The position numbers and the translations under genes are program-made. A DNA stretch of 64,000 bases from the NCBI GenBank assembly GCA_963978545.1, contig OZ021722.1, forward strand, positions 6,033,201-6,097,200, in the 5' to 3' direction. This document shows, in pieces, positions 9,871 through 21,515 of this stretch (position 1 is the first letter of the stretch; every line of letters begins with the position of its first letter). The notes under the pieces are model-generated. The model was not told where the DNA came from, did not search any database, and saw nothing but the letters and a program-made list of their open reading frames with translations. The DNA is from Linyphia triangularis. Lineage: Eukaryota; Arthropoda; Arachnida; Araneae; Linyphiidae.

Positions 9871-10810
9871 TCACGCAATCAATAAATACACAACAGAATA
9901 ATATCCATTTAAACTGTTGGTCTGAGAGGTGATAACTCACCCAACTCTAAATAAATGTAGCTATAGCCACTACCATAGGCGTCAATATTTTCGGCGCGAA
10001 ATTTCCATACAGTTTCATTTCAGCTGCAGGGCATAAATACTTTTTTTTCTTCTCTCGTTTCAAAGTAATATTCCAGCGTAGAAATTTAGGTTTATGATTC
10101 TTTTGAAATTCTGTTTCCAGTGATGATATTTTTACATTTATGATCTTATCAGAAATTTTACTCGTTTTTTTTATTTTTTATTTCACCGCTGAAACTTTTA
10201 CAAAGCATTATCCTTTTTACTGTTTAAGATGCATTGTGATGCCAAACACAGAGCCCATTGTTAGGGGGACAACATGAAGACGTTGCTTAAAAAGGTTGCA
10301 AGTCGAGAAATCGTTTCGATCTTAGGTTGTTGTTTTTTCGTGTATTTATCGGGCTTTTTAAAAGCGGAAATTTTAAATTTGTGCTTTTAAAGCGAACATT
10401 CAGAAGCACCCTATGAGTTTGCAAAGGAACAAAAGTTCAGCTTATTTGGAATTTGGTTTTCGCAACGTAAGGAAGGGCTTATTTGAAAATAGCATTTGCA
10501 TATTTGAGTATTGTGTGAATGAGTAAATGATGATTTAGGGGAATTCAAATGCTGTATGTTATAAAGTAAGTTTATGGAAATTTACTTTTGAGTTCTATGT
10601 AAAAAAAAATTCCAATGGCCTAATAAAATTGTGATGCCGTTTTTCTAAGGCAGTACCCATTATGTGTATAATAATAATAATAAAAAAATAATAATAATAA
10701 TAAATAATTGAAAAAAAAAAAAAACGTTTACAATTGTGATGTATTTTTTAGGTGATTGAAGTTTCCCAGAAAAGTTAAACAAAAAATAAGCAATTTAAGA
10801 TATATATATA
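9871..10810. other. AT-rich spacer with an AAT microsatellite
   Basis: No gene is visible. An (AAT)n microsatellite occurs at about 10668-10708. Confidence 0.45.
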
Positions 10811-11660
10811 TACTAGGGTGGTTAAAAAAAATAATTTTTAAAACGCATTGGTGAAAAAAGTTACTGTATATCTTGGTACGAAAAACTGTAAAAAATATAT
10901 ATTCCATTCGCGTATTCACCTCAAAGTTAGGAAAAAAATACAAAAAATAACTATTTTTCCTAAACTTTTTTGAATTTCTAAACGTTATATATTTGAAAGG
11001 CAATAGTTTTCAATGTGCAGTGGAAGGGTGGTATAGCTCAAGAAAACACAATTCTATACATTTTTAAAACATATATAACAATTAAAAATTCTCAAAAGTA
11101 GCATGTTTTGTTAAAAATAATGATTTTTCTGTAAAATGGATACTAACGTAATTTCTTAAAAAAAAAAAAAACAAGAAAAAAAACAAAAAAACAAAAAAAA
11201 CTACTTTTACTCATGTGGTTTACTTTTTTCTCGAACTTTTTATCCCAGTGATGCACTTTGAAGATAACTTTTGTAGAAAAGTCGGGCATTGTGGATCTGA
11301 AAAAAAGGAGCTATCCTAACGCCTATGGAGTCAGCTCCATCCACTTTTGTGATATCTCTGTTACAAGTTTGCTGCAGCGTTCCACAGCTTGTGTATGATA
11401 AGGAAACGAGCTGAAGTCTTATTTCAGAGGTCCCCAATAACACAGTAAAGTTAGGTAATTTCGCCAGACATAGGCCGATCTTGACGAGTTATATTAAAAA
11501 GTGTATTATCACCCGATGGTGAAACGTTGTGAATCTGTCATTCGAAACAATATTGACTAATCTTGCCCGATTCTGTATAAATAATAGAAGTTTTGAAATG
11601 TGGATGCGCAATTTTAAAATTGGGATATTGTATTTATAAGAAAGGTTGGAGAACAAAAGT
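10811..11660. other. AT-rich; old repeat ends with agggtggtt motifs
   Basis: The motif ctagggtggttaaaaaaaat at about 10813 and gaagggtggtatagctca at about 11024 resemble the tagggtggttcaaaag sequence at 17398. They may be termini of degraded DNA elements. No reliable coding frame is present. Confidence 0.35.
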
Positions 11661-11661
11661 A

Positions 11662-12012
11662 CAGTAAAACCCCGATTATCCGAGCCCCGGTTATCCGAGT
11701 TTCCGCTTTAACCGAGCCAGATAATATTTCTTTAATTTTTTTTTTACGCCTGATATTTTCCTTTGTCAAAACTAGTACCGAAAAAAATTGGTACTTGATC
11801 TCTCAAACACTCAAGAAAACAAAATGTTTACATTCCTTTTCATTGTATGACACTGATCCTCCTATCGCGTCGCTCAAGGTCTTAAGGCTTAAGTAAGATA
11901 ACTCTTTAAGCATTACTATATATTATTAATTGCATGTGGTTTACCTATTATATAACATTTGTACTTGTCAAAACATACATTTAAACCGATACGATTTATT
12001 TTATTTTTAATT
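11662..12012 (+). mobile_element. Pogo/Tigger-like element, truncated copy
   Basis: It begins TA-CAGTAAAACCCCGATTATC at 11660 and continues closely matching the complete copy at 19658-20049 up to about 12012, where homology stops before the right terminal repeat. The terminal sequence is the kind seen in pogo/Tigger elements (cagtaaaaccccgattatcc). Confidence 0.75.
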
Positions 12013-12786
12013 GCTACCTCAGGTGCTCCACTCTTTACTAAATGTTCTCCGTTTGTTACTTTCCTTGACAACGGAAAAGTCTTATTACAATCATTCTAAC
12101 TGTTTTTAAAAATAATGTTTGGCTCTGGTTAGTTGGAATGGGGGAAAGGGCAGATCAACCGGTTTGAGCCAGTTGCTGAGAGTTGAAAAAGGTTGAAATC
12201 GTCGTTTCTCCAAATCAGCCAATAGTCAGAAGCAAACGCTATTTATAAATTAAGAAGCGATCAAAACAAACAAATAAAAAATGTTTTGCATTAAAAAAAA
12301 ACTTTCATTTGGTAAATATTTAAAGGAAATCGAAGCACTGTGGCATTAATTATGGGTATTTTACTAACTATAACAGAAATTCAAGATGGGAGCATATATA
12401 ATCGCCTTCCACCACTTAGATTTTTCTAGACTTTTGTCCTGGTGTTCCGACACATTTTCTCAGTCTAAAAATAACTTTAAAAGCTTTTGTTGTAATTTTT
12501 TGGCCTGTATTTAAAATGACTAAAAGGGGTAATTCATAATAAATACACTTCGCTTGAGAGGGATAAAATAAAATATCTATACTCAGGGTGTTTCAAAAGA
12601 AACAAATATCTTTTTAACAAACAATTTGCGGACAATTGACATTAGATTGAATGGTACATTGTTTTATTACAACGCACATAAATATTTTTTTTATAACAAC
12701 GCGCACAAAATTTAAATTTCCCTACTCATAAATCGTGGGGAAAATAACACTTTTTCGCGAAGAGTGTAGAAAAGTTAATTTTCTCG
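12013..12786. other. AT-rich spacer
   Basis: No gene is visible. The sequence near 12580 (ctcagggtgtttcaaaagaa) looks like another element end. The block tttcatttggtaaatattta (about 12303) is echoed at about 31118 (ctttcatttggtaaatattt), followed in both by diverged matching sequence, marking an unclassified repeat. Confidence 0.4.
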
Positions 12787-12788
12787 TA

Positions 12789-13030
12789 CTATACTAAACT
12801 CCAACTTAACTTGACATCACTAGACGATAGATCTTCACCGCGCTCATAGGCAGTTTATCCATAGCAGCGGAGTGAAGACATAATGTTCGCCAAACGCCTT
12901 TTGTTCTCTCTACAGGGTTGTGGTTTGGCGAACATTATGCTTTCACGCCGCCAAAATGGATTAAATACCTATGAGCACTGTGACGATCTATCGTCTAAGT
13001 GATGTCAAGTTAAGTTGAAGTTTGGTATAG
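12789..13030. mobile_element. Palindromic MITE C, copy 2
   Basis: A 242-bp hairpin with ends CTATACTAAACTCC...GTTTGGTATAG. The left flank ends TA; the right flank is TG, a probable decay of TA. The inner palindrome around aaatggattaaatacctatg is partly mutated in the left arm (cagtttatccatagcagcgg). Confidence 0.87.
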
Positions 13031-13484
13031 TGTGAAAAAGTACTTTCTCGCACACCTCGTGCTCAAATAATATGTAGTCTTGGTATTGAAATGACATATT
13101 TTCAAATGAAATTCATTGACTGAAGTTGCCAACATTAATAAATATACGCATTAAAAATATGTTTTATTCGTGATTATGAAAAATATTGTATGCAACACGT
13201 CGGAAAATACTTTTTTCAAACTCGGTAAATTATTTGACTCGTGCACTCGTCAAATAACCATTTTACCTCGTTTTAAAAAGTATTGCTTTCTCATTTAGTT
13301 TTGTGATGCCTGGTGCGTAAAAGATGCTGAAACAACTAATTGTCCGGTGTGATTTAAGGGGTATAGCACACTAAATTCTTAAATTTTCCCTATTTTTTAT
13401 TATTTAAAAATATAATATAGATAGATCTGAGTGAAATATAACCAATAGTTAAACTCTACTTGAATAAATATTGAGTTAATAGTA

Positions 13485-14625
13485 CAGTACCCAAAAAAAA
13501 AAAACAGAACGATGGCTATATCTTTTGTTCTAATTGTTGAAATAACAAACAAAAGGTACCGTTGTAAATCGTGAAAGGTTTTTAATAATTGTATGTAGTT
13601 TTTTTTATCATGAGGGGTCATCTACATATTAAAACAGAACCAAACTTTAAAAAGTTCAATAGCAACCTCATAATATTATTCCATATTTGGATTCAGCATT
13701 AAAAAAGAATGCGAAATACAAAAATTCGTAATTTTCTAATGAATGGTTTGTAATTTAAATGATAACACGAAAATGATAAATTAATGTTAAATAAAAAAGT
13801 TGGTTTATTTGGCCATAAATACTTAAATAATTAATATATTTCGGCAATTTTTTTTTCAAAAGGTAGTTTGTAAATGGCCAAACATAAAGAGTAATCAGCT
13901 TTTGAATCGATTTCTTTTTTAATAATTAATTATTTATTAATAAAGCAATTAAATAATTTTTTTGAATAGAAACATATACTTTTTTTGCTTTCATTAGATT
14001 TATCATGGTCTAAAATCCCCCCATAATTTTTTTCTTTCCATTTTGACTATTAGTTCTCGATTTTTTAGAGAAAATGTAAAAAACTCTCATTTTAAGGGAC
14101 CGTATAGTAGGCGACTTTTGAAAACTATCAAAGATTAATTCAAGGTAAACTAGAGGTGTGGAAAATCGCATAACGTTCAATTATCGTATAACCGATAGTT
14201 TAAAAACTAAGAAACACGCTTTAATAGGAAAGTGAACTAAAAAGTAGAAGATAATTTTAAATAAGTTTGAAATAAGAATAGAGTGATTAACAAGAAATAT
14301 TTATTTTATCGTAAAAAAGCGTGGGGTGTTTTTTAAGATATTTTCATAATGGCTCTACTTTTACCAATTTCGTCATTAAATATTTACAAAAATTGACATC
14401 AAGCACCCCACGCTTTTGTACGATAAAATAAATATTTCTTGTTAATCACTCTATTCTTTTTTCAAACTTATTTAAAATTATCTTCTACTTTTTAGTTCAC
14501 TTTTCTATTAAAGCGTGTTTCTTAGTTTTTTAATCTATTGATTATTTTCTACTTTTTAGTTTGATTTTCTATTAAAGCGTGTTTTTTAGTTTTTTAAATT
14601 ATTAATTATTATTTCTGTAAACTAT

Positions 14626-14658
<33 letters not shown>

Positions 14659-15494
14659 CAATTTGCTTTCTTAACTTTCATTTATTTAAAACAACATTTT
14701 TTAAGCAATTTCAATAAGTTATCCTTTAAAAATTTTTCTGAATCATGTGACTTTTTCATTTTATAAATAATTTCAACGATCTAGTTACATTTGTGTTTAT
14801 AGTGAAATATTTCTGTAAAATATTCATGCTTTGCTAAATACTGTTTACTAATGCCTACATTTAATATTTATTAACTTTCTAATTATCAGTAGTATTCGTT
14901 ATATTTCTGCAATTACAGTTTTCGATATTTTATTTATTTCGTGTGAAGAATGCACATCTTTAATGTTGTAAATAAATTATGTTACTTTTGCGTTTACTTG
15001 CTATTTTTGTATTAATTTTAAACATGTCACTATAAATCCAAGTAGTTTCTATGCAATTTTAGACCAATATTTGTATTTTATAACGTCGTGAAACGTGCCA
15101 CATTGACCTTTCGATTTCTCCCGCTGTGAAGAAGAACCTTAAAAATACCTTTCGTTTTATGGAAATTCTCCCTGAAGATCGGTCAAAAAATGGTCGAAAT
15201 ATTTTCGCTCATAAGTGACGTGTTTTTCAACATAGTGCATTGAAATTTGGTATTTAGGGTAAATGATGTATTCTGAATCGAATGAAATGATAAAAAAATA
15301 AGGGTTCGTATTGAAATTTTCGAAGATAGCGTTACTTTTACTTAGTAAACGGTCCCTCAAGAAAAAAAAATTGCATCAGATATATAGAAAATTGTAAGCA
15401 AAACATTTTGGTGCAAACCGTAAGATTCTACGATAATTAGAACCGAAGATATAGCCATCGTTCTTTTTTTTTTTTTTTGGGGGGGGGGGTACTG
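13485..15494. mobile_element. Candidate 2.0-kb TA-flanked DNA element
   Basis: The left end (CAGTACCC, an A run, then gaacgatggctatatctt) and the right end (its complement before a T/G run and GGGTACTG) form a terminal inverted repeat of about 35-40 bp. TA flanks both sides (13483-13484, 15495-15496). CAGT...ACTG ends with TA suggest a Tc1/mariner/pogo-type element. The interior has no recognisable transposase; it contains a family M-like terminus (14148) and a separate inverted repeat (14195-14545). It may be a non-autonomous composite, or two separate oppositely oriented elements that happen to face each other. Confidence 0.5.
14195..14600. repeat. Long inverted repeat with a duplicated right arm
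   Basis: The left arm (about 14198-14334: aactaagaaacacgctttaa ... gtaaaaaagcgtggggtg) is matched by the right arm (about 14402-14535: caccccacgcttttgtacga ... aaagcgtgtttcttagtttt). The loop is about 70 bp. The outer part of the right arm (ctactttttagtt ... ttaaagcgtgttt) is then repeated directly at about 14549-14596. A poly-T run follows at 14629-14658. Confidence 0.85.
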
Positions 15495-15496
15495 TA

Positions 15497-16687
15497 CCAA
15501 GAGAGATGCTTCTCAACCATGCTATTACAAAACTTAAAGTGTAGTTTTCTTGGTGATTGTATTTTTCCCCACCTGCTGAAGTTTGAATAGATATAATTGT
15601 AGAACTTTAAAATTATAAATGCATGAACATTTTGTTAGGTATTCTTTAAATATATTTATTTAATTTGTATTTTTGTATTATCGATATTAATGTTAAGTAA
15701 AAAAATTGTTGATTAAATGTTATATATTTTTTAAATGTTAATTAAACAATTTGCTACAGTTAAAAAAAAAATTTTAAAAATTGTGAAATACTATTTTAAG
15801 TTTTGGAGTTAAACTTTAAAAAAAAAAAAAAATTCTACTGATGTTTTAATTTAAAAGACAATTTATTCTATAGTTCTTTATGAGTAATGTAGAAAAATGG
15901 ATAATAATAAGTTTTGGACTCGCATAGAAAATATACATATCCAAAATTTTACACAAGTTTAAATTTTCAAAAAATTCAAAAAGTCAAATTTCAAAAAAAT
16001 TTTAATGTAAAATAGCTTATTCACCTACCTACAATAACTAAACTACATTGAGTCTGAAAAAAAAAAGAAAAAAAAAAAAAAATCACCACAATTATTTTAA
16101 AATTGGAGATTTTTAATTTTTGCGTCCTTATACCCCCATAAATATACTGCTGAAATGTTGCTGAAAAGCAAAATCTGTAGACAAAACAAACGACAATTTT
16201 CTTTGTAAGGGGAAAAAAAAATCGACCTTTTACAAAACTTTTCTCTCAAAGGCGCCTCATTCTACTATTATTAGTTCACGAATTAAGGTGTTTTTTAAAT
16301 TTGTCGGTTACTTTTAAACCACTCTGCATTTTACACCAAGTACAATTGAGAAACTTTGACATTTTCCTAAGGCTCTTATTATAAGAGCCACTCGAGTGGC
16401 GAACTCGCTCCACAGTAATGACGTCGGGTGTGGCCACAGTATAATAGACACCATTTGATTTATTGCATAGAGTCTCCATTGCATATATCGCATAGAGTCT
16501 GAGTACCACAAGCGACAGACGCAACGTCTAGCCACAGTAGTGGCCCAATATAGTAAGCTCCATAGGATTGTATGTTTCGCTTAGAGTTGTTTGTCTGAGC
16601 ATCTGAAACTGTGGCGAGTGTGCACCACTGCAGAGGCTTTGCATAATAATAGCCTAACTCTTTTTTTCTCTTCTTTTTCTATTCCAG
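15497..16687. other. AT-rich sequence upstream of the candidate exon
   Basis: Low-complexity A/T runs to about 16260, then a GC-richer stretch (16270-16640) leading to the exon. If the exon is real, this is intron. The candidate branch point ctaac is at 16654-16658, followed by an almost pure pyrimidine tract to 16685. Confidence 0.5.
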
Positions 16688-16860
16688 TGAGTTCTAGCAT
16701 GGGCATGGGCTGCCCCTTCCACTGTTCCGGGGACCGTGCCACCTCCACACTCCCCACCTCACCTCCTCCACACAAGCCACAGTCTGCAGACGATTCCGAA
16801 GAGGACCAACTCAGTCTCAAGACTCTGGCCACGGCGGTCCGCCTCCTCACATCGCCCCCG
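16688..16860 (+). CDS. Candidate internal coding exon of an unidentified host gene
   Basis: This is the only stretch that looks like host protein-coding sequence. A branch-like ctaac (16654-16658), a long pyrimidine tract and ttccag (16682-16687) precede it. It ends cccccg followed by gtaaga (16861-16866), a good 5' splice site. The 173-nt exon is roughly 60% GC in a strongly AT-rich setting. In the open frame it starts after the first base of a codon and ends on a codon boundary, giving 57 whole codons without a stop. The peptide includes a Cys-rich start (GMGCPFHCSGD), a Pro/Ser/Thr-rich stretch (TSPPPHKPQSADDSEEDQ) and a helix-like end (LSLKTLATAVRLLTSPP), suggesting a linker of a large protein. 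I do not recognise the gene. No partner exon was found, so strand and phase rest on the splice signals alone. Confidence 0.6.
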
Positions 16861-16866
16861 GTAAGA

Positions 16867-17683
16867 GACCCCGGTACAGCAGATAAACCATAAAAAAATT
16901 TACAAGACGAGATTCCGTACCTCCAGAATTGTTTTAATATTTTGATAAAAATATTCAAGATCCTTTTTTATAAGCATGTGTTTTTGAGGGGTACTGTAAT
17001 TTTTAGCATAGTGGCCACAAAACCTAGAAAACCGGGAAATTGTCGGTGAGCTTTCTCAATCTTGAAAAAAAAAAAAAAAAATCAGGGAAATGCTGGGAGA
17101 ATTTTTTTTTTTTTAAATTTGCGAAAATCGGTGAGTTTTGATATTGTTTTGAAAGGTACGTTTCCCCCGTTCATCCGTATTTTGGTTCGTACTGAATATG
17201 AAATAACACATCCGCGACCAATCCTAAGCTCCTATAAAATAGGGGCCTTGACCAATCCAAACTCATATTTCAGCACTGAAGAAAGAACCCACCTCATTGT
17301 GGAAGTGGCACAGTGCGAAGTCTTGTTGAGAAAGATGACATCCTCAGAAAGTGTTTCTTTCAGGATTGGCATTAGGCAAATCTGTAGCATATCCAGTAGG
17401 GTGGTTCAAAAGAAAAAAAATTCTGCTAAAGACCAAGACACCCCCTAATTTTTTTTACATTTATCCATAGTATTAATCTCTTAAAATTTAAACTTCCTAC
17501 TCCTACAAAAAGGGGGAACTCAATGACCATTCATTTTTACACTTTTTTGTATTTTCGCATAATTTTAGAGGTTTATGCCTATTAGAACACAAGTTTACCA
17601 TTTTTTTTTTTTTTAAAGTTTTTTATGGTTGTGTAATACATGCATTTTAGTTTGGCTACAATTCTTTTCTATACTGTATCTAG
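16867..17683. other. Probable intron sequence, including an element-end motif
   Basis: A-rich and T-rich tracts at 17063-17080 and 17101-17114. The motif tagggtggttcaaaag at 17398, followed by an A run, could be the 5' end of the transposon whose degraded gene starts near 17684. The open frame 17062-17448 begins with poly-Lys and shows no recognisable domain. Confidence 0.4.
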
Positions 17684-19430
17684 TTGAGATACATCAACAT
17701 TAACAAATCAACCGTTAACAAAATATCCTATTGTGACGAACTTCGTATAATAGTTTCACTAGTCACAGTTTGGGACATGATCCACGAACGCTTCCTATTC
17801 CAAGAGGGGCCAAAAATCAAGAAAAAGAGCCAGAAAAGAATATGCGAAGTTAGCAATAGTAAATTCAAACCTGACTGTCCTATAGGCCTTCATTGGGATG
17901 ACAATCTTCTGCCAAAATCTTTTGAATAATAAAAGACTGATCGTTTGCCTGTATATGTTTCGGGAGGTGGTATCGAAAAACTTCTTAGTGTCCCAAAGTT
18001 GAGTAGTGGATGGACAGCACAAAATATTTCGAAAACTTTTTTATGCTAGTAAGGCAATAGGTTGGTTGGTTGTATTCAGATTATCTGGCGCCGTCAGCAA
18101 CACGAGGGCTATAATGCGCCGAAACATTCGTCATTAGACAAGCCAACATACATTTACAAATACCCATGCCAACACGGGACTCGAACCCGCAACCTCGCCG
18201 TCTAGAAGCTAGCACGCTAACCACTATACCGTTTGGTCGGCAGTAAGGCAATAGGAATTAAGAATAAAATTCAGACTTTAAGTTTTGATACTACGAGTGA
18301 AATTACTGGTTGTGTATAAGAAGCATGTATTAATTTGGAGAACAAAATTGGACGTGAACTATTGTGGCTATCCTGCAGGCACCATGTCATGGAATTAATA
18401 TTGGTAAAGTTATTTAAGATGTGCTATGGGACCCTCGTGTTACACAGAGGTTTCCCTCTTCAACACACTTAAAACCATTTGAAAGAAAAGAATTTGCACA
18501 AATAAACTTTCAGGGTTTAGACCTGAAAAAATACGTTAAAAAGTTTAAAGTTTCAACTGTAGCCTTTCTTTCATCTGTGGATAAATCTAGGATAATTAGA
18601 GATGATTAAAAATAAGTAATCGAGTTAACAGTAATCGTTTTGGGCAATATACCAGAGAAAATCAATTGGAAAGCTGTTTCATCAATTCATCACGCACGAT
18701 AGATGACTAAACTCCTATATATTTTAAAATCTTTTTGTTCAGAGATCAGCAAAAATTTTCCGTATAACTAAATAGCGATAAGAAACGCAAATCCAGCGAT
18801 TTGTACAGTTTGGTGCTCTTTTGTATAGTAAAACATGGATAGAAGCCGCTCCACTCGCTTCTTAAGATTCTGGAGGTGACCTGAACTTGTGAAAAGACTT
18901 TAAAAAAAATGTATAAGATAATAGATTATAAAATTAGAATTGCAGATAGAAAGTTTTGAAAAATCTTATATGGTATATTTCAGTTTAATTGCTTGGTTTG
19001 GCCATATTTTCACTCTGAATTACAGCAAAAGTAAAATTAAAAAGTATTGCAGATATGAATAACTCAAAAGATTCCAGAAATATAAGAGGGTACGAGATAT
19101 TAAAAAACGTTGAAAGCTGTCAATCTTGGCGATTTCATGACAAAAAGAGCTCTTGATATTTTTATCTCGTTTGAATATTAGCGACTCTTTTGTATTCATT
19201 TCACTTGAAGAATGAAAAAATAATATCCCTTACACAAATGGAAACAAAGTTAAAGAACTTCAAGTGGTAAGCAATACCGCTGAAAGAGGTGGACAGCTAA
19301 TACAAGGATTTAATAATTTATTTACACATGATAAGGAAGATAATCAGTTTCTTTTACAATTTCTTGAAGCAAACTGAAAGACAATATCAAGAGAGACAAC
19401 CAAACGACCTATGCTTAGTTGTCTTTCAGA
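17684..19430 (+). pseudogene. Degraded transposase-like pseudogene of an uncharacterised repeat family
   Basis: Fragments in all three plus frames line up, in order, with a recurrent uncharacterised protein family I recall from arthropod and cnidarian genomes, probably a DNA transposon ORF. In order they are: FKPDCPIGLHWDDNLLP (about 17864-17915), VYVSGGGIEKLLSVPKLSSG (about 17950-18010), DTTSEITG and ELLWLSCRHHVMELIL (about 18356-18405), VIELTVIVLGNIPEKINWKA (about 18618-18678) with SIHHAR just after, and near the end VKELQVVSNTAERGGQLIQG followed by QFLLQFLEAN (about 19250-19377). Many stops and frameshifts lie between them. A SINE-1 copy is inserted at 18060. The family assignment is from memory of motif patterns and was not searched. 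Confidence 0.65.
18060..18241 (-). repeat. SINE-1 copy
   Basis: Full-length minus-strand copy with the direct repeat agtaaggcaatagg on both sides (about 18048-18061 and 18242-18255). It interrupts the transposase-like pseudogene, so it is younger than that element's arrival. Confidence 0.94.
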
Positions 19431-19657
19431 AAAGGAAATATTTATAAAGCTATATCTGTATATTTAGTAGGCAAGACGTAAATTTGCCACAGTCACTACT
19501 CTTAAACTGCTCAACCGATTCTTACAATCAAGGTATCCTTTGAAAGAAGGTCCTTTATTTTCAATGAATCGTTCTTACTAGGAGACTAAGTGTCGTTTGA
19601 AAATGTATTTTTCCTATCGACTATTTTCAGTATACAAAAATATGTCGCCAAGTGGTA

Positions 19658-20049
19658 CAGTAAAACCCCGATTATCCGAGTTCCGCTTTAACCGAGCCAG
19701 ATAATATTTCGTTTACTCCTGATATTTTCCTTTGTCAAAACTAGTACCGAAAAAAATCGGTACTTGATCTCTCAAACACTCAAGAAAACAAAATGTTTAC
19801 ATTCCTTTTCATTGTATGACACTGATCCTCCTATCGCGTCGCTCAAGGTCTTAAGTAAGAGAACTCTTTAAGCATTACTATATATTATTAATTGCATGTG
19901 GTTTACCTATAGTATAACATTTGTACTTGTCAAAACATACATTTAAACCGATACGATTTATTTTATTTTTAATTTTCGCTTTAACCGAGTTTTTCGGTTA
20001 TCCGAGTTGGTCTTGGTCCACATTAACTCGGATAATCAGGACTCTACAG
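19658..20049 (+). mobile_element. Pogo/Tigger-like MITE, complete copy
   Basis: The left end CAGTAAAACCCCGATTATCC follows TA (19656-19657). The right end, aactcggataatcaggactc then tacagta, is its imperfect complement and is followed by the TA at 20050-20051. The interior repeats the taaccgag motif and shares tttgtcaaaactagtaccg and ctatcgcgtcgctcaaggtc with the truncated copy at 11662. At 392 bp it cannot encode a transposase. Confidence 0.85.
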
Positions 20050-20051
20050 TA

Positions 20052-20606
20052 CTTTAATGTTCTGTTAAATGAAATCACATAAAAACGCACTGTAACATCA
20101 CTGTACTTAGTAATATAGTATTTAAGGTTGCTAATCACTTATTTTGGAAAGCTTTTCATGAATTTATACCCCCTAATATATAGGGGCAATTTAATCAGAA
20201 TTTCAAATGTTTAATGAATAGTACTGGGGATTGACGAGCGTTAGTGAGCAGGAGGCGGAGTCTTTTAGTATTTAGTTATTTCATACACTTTTACTAATTT
20301 ATTTAACAGTTTCAATTATTGCATAAAGAAAAACTTTCTTTGAGAAAATTGCTTTTAATTACAGTTACTGGCAAATCCACTACACACCCCCCAAAACACA
20401 CCAAGTACGAAATTTTACTGCTCATTGAGCGCCATCTTTTAGTTGAAGTAAGATACTGAAATTTTGCTTGAACGTTTGTATGGGTTGATGTAAAAAAAAT
20501 GAAGGGGTGTCCTGATCTCTAGATGAACTTACGGCGAAAAATATTTTTACCTTGGGACTACGCGCTCATGTTCGTAGATGGCAATTCGAATTCCCAACCC
20601 TGACAG
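20052..20606. other. AT-rich spacer with a relative of the 1170-1275 block
   Basis: Contains ttgacgagcgttagtgagca (about 20231) and accccctaatatatagg (about 20168), related to the block at 1170-1275. No gene is visible. Confidence 0.4.
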
Positions 20607-20790
20607 GCCGACCAAACGGTACAGTGGTTAGCGTGCTAGCTTCTAGACCGCGAAGTTGCAGGGTTCCGAGTCCCGTGTGTAAGGCATGGGTGTTTGTAAG
20701 TGTATGTTGGCTTGCCTAATGACGAATGTTTCGGCGCATTATAGCCCTCGTGTTGCTGACGGCTCCAGATAATCTGAATACAACCAACCA
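20607..20790 (+). repeat. SINE-1 copy
   Basis: Full-length copy with small insertions around the B box (gcagggttccgagtcccgtg). The target-site duplication is ccaaccctgaca, partly overlapping the AACC tail. Confidence 0.93.
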
Positions 20791-20984
20791 ACCCTGACAT
20801 GTCTGTTCACTTTTACGCAAATCCTTCCATCTAATCACAAACTTGGGATACGCAAACACTAATCTGCATTCGAAGCGGCAACTTACAATTTATATTTCGC
20901 CCATTATTCACATACGAATTTACACAACTGATTTGGGAACACGCTACGTAATTATATGCGGACGGTGATTTCCCTGACTAACCT

Positions 20985-21515
20985 TTGTCTCCGCGTTATA
21001 CTAAATAATACAACCCATAAAAGAACAGTTTTTAATACAAATCGTTTATATGCATTGCCAATTTTTATATTCGTTAACGCAGCGTCGATTCCGTAAAACA
21101 GCGCATGTTTGGTGTTTGCGTCTAATTTTAAATATAAAAACATTTCTATCGGCAAAATGTGCGGTAAGCAACGTTTCAAAATTTATCCGTTTAAAATGAA
21201 CGTGGATTTATGAACTCGCATCCAAATATCTTTTATTAAATTTTAAAGTAATTTTATTATTGATTTATTGAAGAAAAATTGGCAAAGTGAAAAAGTTTCT
21301 TCACTGGTCGGTCAAATGCAATTTTAGCGCGATTGGATGACGGCAAGTCGGTTTATTAGTATTTCGTAAAAGCGAGCTTTTAGTGATAGTTACTGCCCTA
21401 AAATTTGAATGTATTTTCATTGAGATCGATTCTATCTGCCAAGTTTCAGCCCGATTGGATGACGGCAAGGGAGTTAATTACGCTTCCGCAGATTTGTCCA
21501 CACAAAATAATATAA
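20985..21515 (-). repeat. Family N repeat, copy 2
   Basis: Reverse complement of the 9240-9870 repeat. Shared landmarks are tatatgcattgccaattttt (about 21047), gattggatgacggcaag (twice) and gcagatttgtccacaca at the right. The minus frame at 20952-21179 is a by-product. Confidence 0.7.

Noticed and set aside
16276..16958. Minus-strand frames overlapping the candidate exon
   Set aside because: The plus strand has matching acceptor and donor sites at the edges of the GC-rich block; the minus frames run past these edges without splice signals of their own.
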